64,000 nucleotides of DNA from Anaerolineaceae bacterium (GTDB lineage: Bacteria; Chloroflexota; Anaerolineae; Aggregatilineales; Phototrophicaceae). The stretch is taken from positions 90,088 through 154,087 of the forward strand of contig JACKCH010000019.1 in the NCBI GenBank assembly GCA_020634115.1. Direction: 5' to 3'. Below the pieces are notes generated by a model. The model was not told the origin of the DNA. It saw nothing but the letters and a program-made list of their open reading frames with translations, and did not search any database. Made by a program: the position numbers and the translations under genes. Every line of letters starts with the position of its first letter. The first letter of the stretch is position 1. Positions 34,845-43,501 of the stretch are shown piece after piece.

Positions 34845-34871
34845 AAACCGGGGGACGATGTCTCCCGGTTT
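34845..34871 (+). terminator. Stem-loop after the DinB gene
   Basis: AAACCGGG (34845-34852) pairs with CCCGGTTT (34864-34871), with an inner GAC/GTC pairing, 58 nt after the stop. There is no T-run beyond the stem, so it is only a probable terminator. Confidence 0.5.
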
Positions 34872-34935
34872 GCCGTTGTAGGGCGTTACTTCTTTCCCCA
34901 TTCTGGAAACAAATGTCATTTTAGACGGGTCATAA

Positions 34936-34965
34936 GTTGCAATTGTGCAACCCTTCCATTATACT
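34936..34965 (+). promoter_or_regulatory. Promoter with palindrome upstream of hisS
   Basis: TTGCAA (34937-34942), a 17-nt spacer and TATACT (34960-34965). The palindrome GTTGCA-ATTG-TGCAAC (34936-34951) covers the -35, which is a likely operator position. Transcription should begin near 34972, about 145 nt before the hisS start. Confidence 0.6.
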
Positions 34966-35068
34966 AACGCAATCTTTATGAGATGTGAGGTATTGTGGGT
35001 TTTCTGTCGTCTTTAATCGATCATCTGTAATGATTCCAGTGTTGAGCGACGGCTGACTTAAAACCAGT

Positions 35069-35100
35069 AAGCGCAGGCGTTGATCTGCGCTTTTTTGTTC
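35069..35100 (+). terminator. Intrinsic terminator or attenuator just before hisS
   Basis: AAGCGCAG pairs with CTGCGCTT around an 8-nt loop, and the stem runs into TTTTTTGTTCTTTT. It lies between the promoter at 34936-34965 and the hisS start at 35116, only about 20 nt from the latter. Either it attenuates hisS or it ends a short RNA of about 125 nt. No T-box sequence or His-rich leader peptide was found. Confidence 0.7.
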
Positions 35101-35115
35101 TTTTCAGAGTGGAAC

Positions 35116-36480
35116 ATGAGTATGCCTAAAATCGAACCTCGCCTGCCTAAGGGAATGCGTGATTTCCTGCCCGCCGACATGTTGAAGCGTGAATACGTCT
35201 TCAGCGTTGTGAAGGAAGTGTTTCATCTCTATGGTTTTGAACCAATCCAGACTCCGGTGCTGGAGTTGAGCGAAACTCTGTTAGGTAAGTACGGGCAGGA
35301 CGCCGAAAATCTGATATTTAAGGTGCAGCACTCCCGGAGCAGTAAAGAGCCGCTGGCGATGCGTTATGATCTGACTGTCCCGTTGGCGCGGGTCGTGGCG
35401 CTTCATGAAAACCAACTCACGCTCCCCTTTAAGCGGTATCACATGGCACCGGTCTGGCGGGGTGAACGCCCGCAGCGTGGTCGCTATCGTGAGTTCTACC
35501 AGTGCGATGCCGACATCGTGGGCGTCCCGGACATGAGCGCCGATGCCGAAATTATCGGCGTGGTGGTGACCGCTCTCAAGCGGCTTAACTTCCCTCAGTT
35601 CACTGTGAAAGTGAATAACCGTAAGTTGCTCACTGGCATGGGTGTTTATTCAGGCGTGCCGGAAAATCAACTGGCCGAATTGTATCGCAGTGTGGATAAA
35701 TTCGACAAAATTGGGGCTGACGGTGTGGAAAAAGAACTGAAATCCCACCAGATTGAGCCGGAAGTCGTTAACCGGATGATGCACTTGATCCAGATCAAAG
35801 ACGGTGGTCTGGAATCGCTGAATGCCCTGGAAAGCAAAATGCAGGACATTCCGATTGCCGTAGAAGGGATCAGCGAGTTACGCCAGTTGGCCGAAGCCCT
35901 GGATCACGCTTATATTTCGCTGGAACATTTCGAGTTCGACTTCACGATGGTGCGCGGGCTGGGCTATTACACTGGGCCAATCTTCGAGACGGTCATCACC
36001 GACCCGAATCTGGGCAGCGTGACCGGCGGCGGGCGTTACGATAACTTGATTGGTCTGTTCCGGCGAGAGAGCCTACCGACAACCGGCACATCGCTGGGAA
36101 TCGAACGCATGATTGACGTGATGGACTTGCTGAACCTCTACCCGGCAGAGTTGAATCGAACTGTTGTTGAAGTACTGGTCACGATTTTTGATGAAAAGGG
36201 TAAGGCCGAGGCGACTCGACTGGCTGCTGAACTGCGGGCGAGCGGCGTTGCCACTGAGTTTTACATGAATGGACAAACCAGACTTGGTAAGCAGATTGGG
36301 TACGCTGACCGAAAGGGTATCCCGCTGGTGGCTTTTATCGGCCCGGATGAAATCGCTGCCGGGCAGGTCAAACTGAAACACATGGGGAATGGCGATGAGT
36401 ACATCATCAACCGGGATGTTGTAGCGAGCAAGGTCTACGAGCTGCTTCAGAAACAGCCGGTAAGGGAGTCTGCACGCTGA
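35116..36480 (+). CDS. hisS: Histidyl-tRNA synthetase
   Basis: 454 aa from the ATG at 35116; an ATG at 35122 has a better ribosome-site spacing and may be the true start. It charges tRNA-His. Class II and HisRS-specific segments are seen: PRLPKGMRDFLP, the ATP-site MRYDLTVPLARV, motif 2 KRYHMAPVWRGERPQRGRYREFYQCDADIVG, the HisA/HisB region MVRGLGYYTGPIFETV, GGGRYDNLIGLF and SLGIERMIDVM. The C-terminal anticodon-binding domain (about 360-450) is complete. It is preceded by a terminator-like structure, suggesting control by attenuation. Confidence 0.95.
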   Translation: MSMPKIEPRLPKGMRDFLPADMLKREYVFSVVKEVFHLYGFEPIQTPVLELSETLLGKYGQDAENLIFKVQHSRSSKEPLAMRYDLTVPLARVVALHENQLTLPFKRYHMAPVWRGERPQRGRYREFYQCDADIVGVPDMSADAEIIGVVVTALKRLNFPQFTVKVNNRKLLTGMGVYSGVPENQLAELYRSVDKFDKIGADGVEKELKSHQIEPEVVNRMMHLIQIKDGGLESLNALESKMQDIPIAVEGISELRQLAEALDHAYISLEHFEFDFTMVRGLGYYTGPIFETVITDPNLGSVTGGGRYDNLIGLFRRESLPTTGTSLGIERMIDVMDLLNLYPAELNRTVVEVLVTIFDEKGKAEATRLAAELRASGVATEFYMNGQTRLGKQIGYADRKGIPLVAFIGPDEIAAGQVKLKHMGNGDEYIINRDVVASKVYELLQKQPVRESAR

Positions 36481-36483
36481 TCC

Positions 36484-36849
36484 TTAGGCCATGACTCCCG
36501 CTTCTGCCAGGGACTTCTTCAGCGCCTTCAGGTTGATCGGCTTGACCAGATAATCGTTTGCTCCGGCGGCAGTCGCCTCTCGCATCAGGGGAGGCGACAT
36601 TGCTGAAATCATGATGATTGTTATATTCCCGATATTCGGGTCGTTTCGTAACTGACGGCAGATGTCAATGCCATTTGAATCCGGCAGCATAATATCCAGC
36701 AGGACGGCATCCGGTTCTTCATAGGCCAACCGGTCCCAGGTTTGCCGTCCTGACATGGCGCTAATCGCTTCATGCCCGATCAACTCCAGAAATGTGGTGA
36801 GCATATCCACCGTAAGTTGTTCATCATCAACAACAAGTATCTTAGCCAT
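36484..36849 (-). CDS. Single-domain response regulator (CheY-like receiver)
   Basis: 121 aa, a receiver domain with no output domain. The acidic pair ILVVDDEQ, phosphoacceptor in AVLLDIMLPDSNG (about residue 53), Ser/Thr switch in IIMISAMS and Lys in YLVKPINL are all kept, so it should accept a phosphoryl group. It acts by protein contact, for example on a kinase, phosphatase or motor. No kinase lies next to it. It converges on hisS, only 3 nt apart. Confidence 0.85.
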   Translation of the reverse strand: MAKILVVDDEQLTVDMLTTFLELIGHEAISAMSGRQTWDRLAYEEPDAVLLDIMLPDSNGIDICRQLRNDPNIGNITIIMISAMSPPLMREATAAGANDYLVKPINLKALKKSLAEAGVMA

Positions 36850-36942
36850 ATTTGTGAGCGCCTGTTCGAGCCTGTGTTGTCATCAGTGTAGCAGGGTTGC
36901 GGCGGGGCTTGCACCCTGACATTAGCACTACTCTCCCCGATC

Positions 36943-38097
36943 CTACTTGAACCGTTTCTCGTAGAACCGGTGGGTTTTGTAAATTTCAGTTCCCAGATTC
37001 TTAGCGATACTGACCATATTTTCGTTATTTTCCAGAATCCAGCCTGAATCAGAGTGCTGGTAATTGGTGTGGTTGACGATGGCCTGCGTCATATGGTAAT
37101 ACATGGACGCATCCACGCCCATATTGCGAAATTCCTGTTTGACTCCCATCAGCGGGATACGAATCCAGTCAATGCTGGGTCTGATTTTCCAGTGCCATAG
37201 AATTTGCAGCAGGGATGCGATTTCCGGCACGCCTGGACGCGGGTACACCTTCTGTAATAACTGGTTGAAATCAGGGACGGCCATGATGAACCCGGCTGGT
37301 TTGCCATCCACTTCCGCGAAAAGTGCCAATTGAGGTTCCACAAACTGGCCTAGACTGGCGACCAGCGCGTCCAGCTCTCTGGGAGTCATTGGCACGAATC
37401 CCCAGTTTTTCTCCCAGGCCGCGTTATAGATTTCTTTGAAAAGCTCAAACTCTGCTTTTTTGCGCTTAGGGTCTAAAGGGCGAATTGTGATCTTGTTGCG
37501 CTGCATGATTCGTTCCGTCAGGCGGGCGATACGCTTCCTTTCTTTGCCATTCATAATGCCATCACGGTCAGCATAGAAACTGTAGACATCCATCGCTTTC
37601 GTGAAACCGGCGTTTTCCACCAAACCCTGATAATACGGCGCGTTATAGGGCATGAGCAATATTGGACGCACAAAACCGTCCACCAGCAGCCCGCATTCTT
37701 CATGGGTGGTAAAACTCTGCGGGCCGCGAATCGCATCATAGCCGCGCTCACGCACCCAGTCGGCGGCGGTATTCAACAGAGCAGTCGCGGCTTCCTGGTC
37801 ATCATACACGTCAAATGCGCCGAACCAACCGATATGCTCCTCATGAAATTCATTGTGGCGGGGGTTGATATAGGCGGCAATCGTCCCAACGATCTTATCG
37901 CCCCGCCAGGCCGCGAAATAATCCCCCTCCATGTATTCCCATGAGGGGCTTTTCTTCTGGTCAAGCAGATCACGCCGCATCGAAAGCAGCGGCGGTGTCC
38001 AGTAGGGGTCGTCTTTATACAGCGTCCAGGGAAACTCAAAAAACGCCCGGTAATCAGCCGGGGATTCCACTTTGCGGACAGTCACAGAGGAGGACAT
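36943..38097 (-). CDS. GNAT-like protein, two acetyltransferase-fold domains
   Basis: 384 aa. It opens with VRKVESPADYRAFFEFPWTLYKDDPYWTPPLL, a signature of a conserved acetyltransferase-like family (YghO-type). The fold then shows GDYFAAWRGDKIVGTIAAYINPRHNEFH, GWFGAFDVYDDQEAATALLNTAADWVRERGYDAIRGP and in the second half LALFAEVDGKPAGFIMAVPDFNQLL. The function is not established. The first half resembles a GNAT and the second a FemAB-like half. Confidence 0.65.
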   Translation of the reverse strand: MSSSVTVRKVESPADYRAFFEFPWTLYKDDPYWTPPLLSMRRDLLDQKKSPSWEYMEGDYFAAWRGDKIVGTIAAYINPRHNEFHEEHIGWFGAFDVYDDQEAATALLNTAADWVRERGYDAIRGPQSFTTHEECGLLVDGFVRPILLMPYNAPYYQGLVENAGFTKAMDVYSFYADRDGIMNGKERKRIARLTERIMQRNKITIRPLDPKRKKAEFELFKEIYNAAWEKNWGFVPMTPRELDALVASLGQFVEPQLALFAEVDGKPAGFIMAVPDFNQLLQKVYPRPGVPEIASLLQILWHWKIRPSIDWIRIPLMGVKQEFRNMGVDASMYYHMTQAIVNHTNYQHSDSGWILENNENMVSIAKNLGTEIYKTHRFYEKRFK

Positions 38098-38194
38098 GGC
38101 AAGACTCTTTTCTGTTAGGGAGCATTACGGGATAGGATGCGACTTGAGATTGTAACAATGTTACTTGTTTTACCCGGAAATGCCAAAAATTGTC

Positions 38195-38223
38195 TTGACA
38201 GTGGGCTGTCGGTTTGCTACTAT
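38195..38223 (+). promoter_or_regulatory. tRNA-Asn promoter
   Basis: A perfect TTGACA (38195-38200), a 17-nt spacer and TACTAT (38218-38223), 12 nt before the tRNA. Confidence 0.8.
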
Positions 38224-38234
38224 CCTAGGCGTCT

Positions 38235-38306
38235 TCCACAATAGCTCAATGGCAGAGCAATCGGCTGTTAACCGATGGGTTCCTGGTTCGAGTCCAGGTT
38301 GTGGAG
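38235..38306 (+). tRNA. tRNA-Asn (anticodon GTT)
   Basis: Full cloverleaf: acceptor stem TCCACAA/TTGTGGA, D stem GCTC/GAGC, anticodon stem ATCGG/CCGAT around loop CTGTTAA (anticodon GTT at 38267-38269), variable GGGTT, T stem CCTGG/CCAGG with loop TTCGAGT. Discriminator base G. The terminal CCA is not encoded. The 72-nt length is normal. Confidence 0.97.
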
Positions 38307-38312
38307 CAGCGG

Positions 38313-38340
38313 AAAACACCCCTCAAAACGGGTGTTTTTT
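38313..38340. terminator. Intrinsic terminator after tRNA-Asn
   Basis: AAAACACCC pairs with GGGTGTTTT around an 8-nt loop and continues into six T on the plus strand. It lies 7 nt after the tRNA and just before the stop of coaX on the other strand, so it may serve both. Confidence 0.85.
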
Positions 38341-38343
38341 GTT

Positions 38344-39129
38344 TTAAACGTGGTCTGGGTAGTTGCGCTCATAAATGACCCGCAACCCATCCAACGTCAG
38401 TTCCGGCGCGATGATGTCCAGCACATCCGTATGGGCGTTGAACAACGGCGCTAAACCACCGGTTGCAATCACTTTGACGGTATCCGGGTCGCCCAGCGCC
38501 GCTTTGGTGCGGTTGACCAGCCCTTCGATTAGCCCCACGTAGCCCCAGAAGATACCGGACTGCATGGCGTGAATGGTATTCCGGCCAATCGGGTTCGGGG
38601 GCGGTGTCAGGTCTACCTTATGCAGGCGGGCCGCACGACTGACCAGGGCGTCGTGTGCCACGCGAATACCAGGGGCGATTGCGCCGCCGATATACTCATT
38701 TTGTGCGGAGACGACATCCAGGTTCGTAGACGTACCAAAATCCACCACCACTGCCGGGCCGCCGCCATGCAGTGCCACCACCGCCGCCGCATTGACGATG
38801 CGATCCGCGCCGGCCTGTTCAGGCTGGTCAATGGCGATTTTCACGCCGATGTCGGTCTGGCTGGTGACGACCAGCGGCTCCACCCCGATATAGCGGCGCA
38901 CCAGTTGGATAAACACATCTGTCAGCGGAGGAACGACACTGCTGATCGCGACTCCCGTGATCGCTTTGAAGCCAATCTCGCCGCCATCCAGAAAACTCCG
39001 CACCAGCACCGCGTACTCGTCCGGCATCTTGTCAATCACGGTACGCGCCCGCCAGGAAACCCGCCACGAGTGATTTTGCCACAAGCCCATGTGGATATTT
39101 GTGTTCCCAATATCAAAAGCGAGAAGCAT
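38344..39129 (-). CDS. coaX: Type III pantothenate kinase
   Basis: 261 aa. It phosphorylates pantothenate, the first step of CoA synthesis. Signature segments are LLAFDIGNTNIHMGLW (ASKHA phosphate-1), GVAISSVVPPLT, QAGADRIVNAAAVVALHGGGPAVVVDFGTSTNLDVV (catalytic Asp and dimer residues), YIGGAIAPGI and MQSGIFWGYVGLIEGLVNR. Full length for the family. It stands alone on the minus strand. Confidence 0.95.
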   Translation of the reverse strand: MLLAFDIGNTNIHMGLWQNHSWRVSWRARTVIDKMPDEYAVLVRSFLDGGEIGFKAITGVAISSVVPPLTDVFIQLVRRYIGVEPLVVTSQTDIGVKIAIDQPEQAGADRIVNAAAVVALHGGGPAVVVDFGTSTNLDVVSAQNEYIGGAIAPGIRVAHDALVSRAARLHKVDLTPPPNPIGRNTIHAMQSGIFWGYVGLIEGLVNRTKAALGDPDTVKVIATGGLAPLFNAHTDVLDIIAPELTLDGLRVIYERNYPDHV

Positions 39130-39184
39130 CTGATAGCTCCTTCATTGACTGCCGCAGCAGGTGAAGAAAAACCGGATAAACGGA

Positions 39185-39547
39185 TTAGTGCATTTCAATC
39201 ATGTTGCCCACGCGGTCAACCCCAATCGCCAGGCTTTCGTCCGCGAATCTGCGAATGTCGTCCAGCGCGTCCTGGAAAAATTCCAGCAGTTCCGCGTCAT
39301 CCCCTTTATAGCGGCGCAGCGTTTGAATGGCACAGGCCGCGCAGCCCCGCATCGCCCGGTAGCTGTCCGTCTCGCAGGCCATACACCCATTCAGGCGGAT
39401 CATCATGAGCATAAACGCCAGCGTTTCTTCGTGGCATTCCGGGAGTTTTATGATGCGGTCAACCAATGCCGCCCATTCTGGGCCGCGTAGTTTCTTGAGC
39501 GTGGGGATTACATGGTGAGGGAACAGCAGTTCGTTGTTGGTATACAT
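39185..39547 (-). CDS. Small Cys-rich protein, possible metal binder
   Basis: 120 aa from the ATG at 39547 with GAGG upstream; a frame extension to 39622 is unlikely. The middle carries Cys pairs in the spacing C-x2-C-x10-C-x2-C (NGCMACETD and RGCAACA), suited to bind zinc or an Fe-S cluster. The rest is helical (FFQDALDDIRRFADESL). I do not recognise a named family. It lies 55 nt upstream of coaX on the same strand. Confidence 0.55.
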   Translation of the reverse strand: MYTNNELLFPHHVIPTLKKLRGPEWAALVDRIIKLPECHEETLAFMLMMIRLNGCMACETDSYRAMRGCAACAIQTLRRYKGDDAELLEFFQDALDDIRRFADESLAIGVDRVGNMIEMH

Positions 39548-39767
39548 AAATACCTCAACAAGATGTGAATAACGGATGATGTAGTGGAGCGCCAGTGTGC
39601 GATCCTTGAGCGACCACGCCAAGCCGCCGTAATTTCCACCATATAGGCAGCGACAGTAATCGTATAGGGCCAGTTGAGCGTGATACGAGTTAGTATAGGT
39701 TGTATCTCGCAGGTTTGCTATACTGGGTAAGAAATACTCGAGACGATGCTGCCCGGAAGGAACTGTC

Positions 39768-40949
39768 GTGCGAAGTCTGACGATTGTGGTGAGTATTGCG
39801 CTGTTACTGGCCGGTTGCAGCAGCGGGGCGGTGGTGTTCGCGCCGACTGCCCCCCCGCCGGATACATCTGCCCTACGTTATACTCACCCCAGCGGCGCGT
39901 TTACTGTGGATGTACCCCGTAACTGGCCGGTCACGGCACTTCATACCACCACGCTGGCAATGGCCGCGTTTTCCAGTCCGGGGGATACAACCCCTAGCCT
40001 GCGTTTTACGGTGGTCAACCTGGGACGTTCAGTGGATTCACAAATTCTGGGTGACATCATAGACCGTTATTCAGCCGCGCTGCCCGCCGATGCGGTTCGC
40101 TATACCGTACAGGATCGGAGCGCGATGGGGGATGGCAGTTGGCGGCTGACCGGGTTGGTTCAGACATCCGGCGACTACACCGAGCAGTTGAACACCTTCA
40201 TTCAGGCTACCGGGTCTTTTATTGGATTGGCCGAGGTGCGGCTTCCGACTGCGGCTGACGCCGAGACTCTCACGCAGTTACAGACCATCATCAACACCTT
40301 CACCATCAACCCACAGGCCACATTACAGGCGGTTGCACCGGATTCACTCGTATTTAACGCCCAGGCGGGACTCGACCTGCTCCACCTGACAGCCTGGACG
40401 ACGCCCGCCGGAGTGTTTTTTATCACCGGGGAAGTTGCCAATTACGGCACGGCTGTGGTAACGAACCTGCCCATCCACGCCGTGCTGAAAGCAGCCGACG
40501 GCCTGGTGCTGGCGGAGGCAGTGGACACAGTGATGGGTTATGGCGTTCAGCCAGGGGCGTTCGCGCCGTTCAGCCTGCGTTTCGGCCAGGGACAGCCGAG
40601 TGAAGCTGTCACCTATGATCTGGTGGTCGGCGGCGAGGGCTGGCAACCGGATACCAGCAGCGTGATTTACGGCCCGGACGAACTGACCTGGACAGATGAG
40701 TCATCTTTTACCACTGACGGCCAACTGATCGTCAGCGGGACAGTCACCAACATTAGCACCGACCCCGTGCGAAATGTGCGGGTCGTCGCCAGCGTGTTTG
40801 GCGGGGCGCAGAATGTGATCGCAGCGGCGTTTAGTGATCTGCCCTTATCTCCGCTCATGCCGGGCGAAACCGTGCCGTTCCAGGTGATTATGCCGGAGAT
40901 GGGCGGCGAACCGGTCAACTATATTGTGAACGTCCAGGGGCAGCCGTGA
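39768..40949 (+). CDS. Lipoprotein with two FxLYD-like domains
   Basis: 393 aa from a GTG start. Lipobox IALLLAGC. Residues about 35-165 form a PsbP/surface-type domain (YTHPSGAFTVDVPRNWPVTAL). Residues about 210-390 hold two beta-sandwich units with FFITGEVANYGTAVVTNLPIHAVLKAADG and LIVSGTVTNISTDPVRNVRVVASVFGG, a pattern of FxLYD domains. It probably acts at the cell surface. Its stop overlaps the next start by 4 nt (GTGA), so three genes form an operon. Confidence 0.65.
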   Translation: MRSLTIVVSIALLLAGCSSGAVVFAPTAPPPDTSALRYTHPSGAFTVDVPRNWPVTALHTTTLAMAAFSSPGDTTPSLRFTVVNLGRSVDSQILGDIIDRYSAALPADAVRYTVQDRSAMGDGSWRLTGLVQTSGDYTEQLNTFIQATGSFIGLAEVRLPTAADAETLTQLQTIINTFTINPQATLQAVAPDSLVFNAQAGLDLLHLTAWTTPAGVFFITGEVANYGTAVVTNLPIHAVLKAADGLVLAEAVDTVMGYGVQPGAFAPFSLRFGQGQPSEAVTYDLVVGGEGWQPDTSSVIYGPDELTWTDESSFTTDGQLIVSGTVTNISTDPVRNVRVVASVFGGAQNVIAAAFSDLPLSPLMPGETVPFQVIMPEMGGEPVNYIVNVQGQP

Positions 40950-41686
40950 GCATCACCCACCTCTTTTTCGACCTGCACGGCACATTGATAGACCCGCATC
41001 GTTTGCATTTATGCTACAGCACGCACTTGGGGCATGTCATGGCGGGGCGCTATGGCTTGACGCCGGAAGTCTGGCGTGATGCCAACCGTCAGATTATGGC
41101 CGATTGGGACAGCTATTATGCTGACCTCGACTTGGGTGGGGAAGATGGCATCGCAGATATGTGGGAAGGTCTGCTGCGCACCACACGAGCGTTATTTCGG
41201 TTGACCGGCATTCCTGAACCCGCCAGGCTGGAACTCACCGATCTTTCCCGCGAACTGCCCGGCCTTTCGACCCAGGACTGCGACGCGCTGTACCTGGAAG
41301 CCAAAGCGGTCATCCAAACCCTGCATCAGGCCGGATGGATACTCGGAGTCGCTAGTCACGCCGTCCAAAATCATGTGCAGGGTGTACTGGCCGGGGGCGG
41401 GGTTATGCCCTACTTCACCGGGCCGCTGGTTGGGGCGGATACCGCTGAAAGTTTCCGTAAAGACCGAGGATTCTATACTGCCGTTTGTTTGCACGCGGGC
41501 GTACCGGCGCGGCAGTGCCTGATGATAGACGACACGATAGCGGCATTGCGTGGGGCGCAAGCTGCCGGGTGTCACACGGCGCTGATCTGGCGTAAAGACG
41601 CGCCACCACCCGCCGAATCGGTAGATTATCTGCTGGTCGGGGATTTATCCGGGTTGCCAGCACTTTTGCGAGGAAATCATGATTGA
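40946..41686 (+). CDS. HAD-superfamily hydrolase-like protein
   Basis: 246 aa from a GTG overlapping the preceding stop by 4 nt. Motif I FFDLHGTLID keeps the nucleophile Asp, but the usual second Asp (position +2) is His. Motif II falls in VASHAVQNHVQG, motif III near KDRGFYTAV and motif IV in LMIDDTIAALRGAQAAGC. The cap between motifs I and II is helical (C1 type). The changed +2 residue suggests it is not a standard phosphatase. Substrate unknown. Confidence 0.75.
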   Translation: MSITHLFFDLHGTLIDPHRLHLCYSTHLGHVMAGRYGLTPEVWRDANRQIMADWDSYYADLDLGGEDGIADMWEGLLRTTRALFRLTGIPEPARLELTDLSRELPGLSTQDCDALYLEAKAVIQTLHQAGWILGVASHAVQNHVQGVLAGGGVMPYFTGPLVGADTAESFRKDRGFYTAVCLHAGVPARQCLMIDDTIAALRGAQAAGCHTALIWRKDAPPPAESVDYLLVGDLSGLPALLRGNHD

Positions 41687-42143
41687 ACTCCTTATCCCAG
41701 GTCGCGATGCCCTCACCATTGAGCATGTGGTTCTCGATGTCAATGGCACGATTGCCTTAGATGGCGTACTGCTGCCCGGTGTTCAAGAACGACTGACCCG
41801 ATTACAAGAACACTGCCGGGTTCACCTGCTGACGGCTGACACACACGGCAAACAGGCCGAAATTGATACCATCCTGGGGATTAAGGCGACGATTATCTCC
41901 CATGGCGCAGCGGAAAAAGCGGCACATGTGGTGGCTTTAGGTGGCAAAAATGTTGCGACCATCGGTAACGGGGCGAACGACAGTGCCATGTTCCAGGCCG
42001 CCGTGCTGCGCATCGCCGTGCTGGGCGGTGAGGGCCTATCGGCTGCGCTGCTCACGACCTGCGACGTACTGGTGCGCGATGTGAACGATGGCCTGGATTT
42101 GCTGCTGCTGCCCGCGCGTTTGAAGGCGACGCTGCGACGGTGA
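41679..42143 (+). CDS. HAD-like protein related to soluble P-type ATPase domains
   Basis: 154 aa with ATG overlapping the preceding HAD gene by 8 nt. Motif I is VLDVNGTIALDG (nucleophile Asp, Asn at +2), motif II LLTADTHGK, and motif IV VATIGNGANDSAMFQAA. The GNGANDS motif and compact size resemble the P-domain of P-type ATPases and their soluble relatives. It is adjacent to another HAD with an altered +2 residue. Function unknown; a pair acting on one substrate or as a complex is possible. Confidence 0.75.
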   Translation: MIELLIPGRDALTIEHVVLDVNGTIALDGVLLPGVQERLTRLQEHCRVHLLTADTHGKQAEIDTILGIKATIISHGAAEKAAHVVALGGKNVATIGNGANDSAMFQAAVLRIAVLGGEGLSAALLTTCDVLVRDVNDGLDLLLLPARLKATLRR

Positions 42144-42149
42144 AGGGCG

Positions 42150-43400
42150 TCAGTTCGCGCCCCATACCGGATTGTTGATACTCCCTTCGCCGTGAAACGT
42201 TAGTTGCTGCCGCTCATCACCAATCCGGCTGACCCGGTAAATTTGCTGGACGGTAAAGTTGGTTTCACCCCCATTGACGTAAACCACCGCGCTATCGTCA
42301 GGACTCATGGCAGCCTGCGGCGGGAAAGTCGTATCCCGTACCACTTCCACCGTTGAGTTGGTGTTCCGATCCAGCAGGAATACCGCGTTGGCCGTCTCAA
42401 TCAGCAGATAGCCGCCTGCTGGACTCCACCGCAGCCGGGTAGCGAAAAAGTCTGCACCCTCAATCTCGTTTATGGGAGGTGTCAGGTTTTCCCGGTCAAA
42501 CTGATACAACACACCGCCGACCTGTTTGGTATCCATGTTGTAGGTGGATTTGAGGTAGTACAGCCAGTGACTCAGCGGGTCGGGAGCCGGGCTGGAATCC
42601 GGGCCGAAGCCGCTGGCATATGTCAATCGTGGCGAGAAGGTGTGGCTGCCCGTATCTGCCGCAAAAATGCTCGCTTTGAAATCGTCTATCGCCATCGTGA
42701 AGTAAATGCGCCTGCCATCTGAATCCCAGACCAGATCATTAACCCGGTTAGACCCAAGTGAAGCGATTTCCTGCTGATTGTTCCCGCTGGGGCATTGTCC
42801 ACTGCCGACGATATTGGCCGTATAAATGCTCACTGGGCCGTCTACCGTTTGTGACGCGCCAAACGCCAACGTCTGGCTATCCGGACTCCACACAGGCTTG
42901 ATGATGCGGGCATAACCCAGACAGGAAACCTGCTGACGGTAACTGCCATCCGTTTTCAGCACAAACACCTCGCGGGCGCTGCCATTACCCTGTGCGGAAA
43001 AAGCCAGCAGCGACCCATCCGGCGCGATAGTCAGATCCTGGGGCATATCGCCCACCATAATCAGGTCTTCAAACGAGCCATCCGCGAACAGGCGCACAAT
43101 CGAATCGTTGTTGAAAATATAGTAGATAAACCCGTCGCTGCGCTGTTCCGGCGTTGCTGATTCCGCCTGCACAGCAGGTACGGTGGCCGGTGCTGGTGGC
43201 GGCGAGGGTGTCCAGGTCGCCGGGAGCGGCTGGCGGGTCGGCGGGAGTTGGGCGACAGCCGTAGCGGTTTCGGCAGCTTCCTGGGTGACGGTGCCGTTCA
43301 AGTCAATCAAGGTGGGCAGCGCCACAACTTCGGCCTGTGGCTGGCAGGCTGCTAACGCCAGAGAACTGATTAACGCTATGAAGGTAAGCAGGTATTTCAC
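42150..43400 (-). CDS. Lipoprotein with TolB/PD40-type beta-propeller
   Basis: 416 aa. Lipobox SLALAAC, then a Thr/Pro-rich linker (about 45-85). A beta-propeller of WD40-like PD40 repeats follows, with APDGSLLAFSAQGNG, WSPDSQTLAFGAS, WDSDGRRIYFTM, WSPAGGYLLIET and MSPDDSAVVYVNGG. Such propellers at the cell surface are binding modules. It is transcribed away from the KDPG-aldolase gene. Confidence 0.75.
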   Translation of the reverse strand: MKYLLTFIALISSLALAACQPQAEVVALPTLIDLNGTVTQEAAETATAVAQLPPTRQPLPATWTPSPPPAPATVPAVQAESATPEQRSDGFIYYIFNNDSIVRLFADGSFEDLIMVGDMPQDLTIAPDGSLLAFSAQGNGSAREVFVLKTDGSYRQQVSCLGYARIIKPVWSPDSQTLAFGASQTVDGPVSIYTANIVGSGQCPSGNNQQEIASLGSNRVNDLVWDSDGRRIYFTMAIDDFKASIFAADTGSHTFSPRLTYASGFGPDSSPAPDPLSHWLYYLKSTYNMDTKQVGGVLYQFDRENLTPPINEIEGADFFATRLRWSPAGGYLLIETANAVFLLDRNTNSTVEVVRDTTFPPQAAMSPDDSAVVYVNGGETNFTVQQIYRVSRIGDERQQLTFHGEGSINNPVWGAN

Positions 43401-43501
43401 AATACGCCCCTTGTGGATTCCAAAGCATCACGCATCCATTATAACCGGGATACAATAGAGACGCATGAGGCCTAATCGTCAGTATTGAGGAGCAAACAGG
43501 A

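Noticed and set aside
34970..35068. T-box or His-leader peptide for hisS
   Set aside because: No T-box core or His-rich small frame is present. A 12-codon frame from about 34979 carries no His.
38165..38347. Open frame across the tRNA gene
   Set aside because: It overlaps a full tRNA-Asn with promoter and terminator and has no coding signals.
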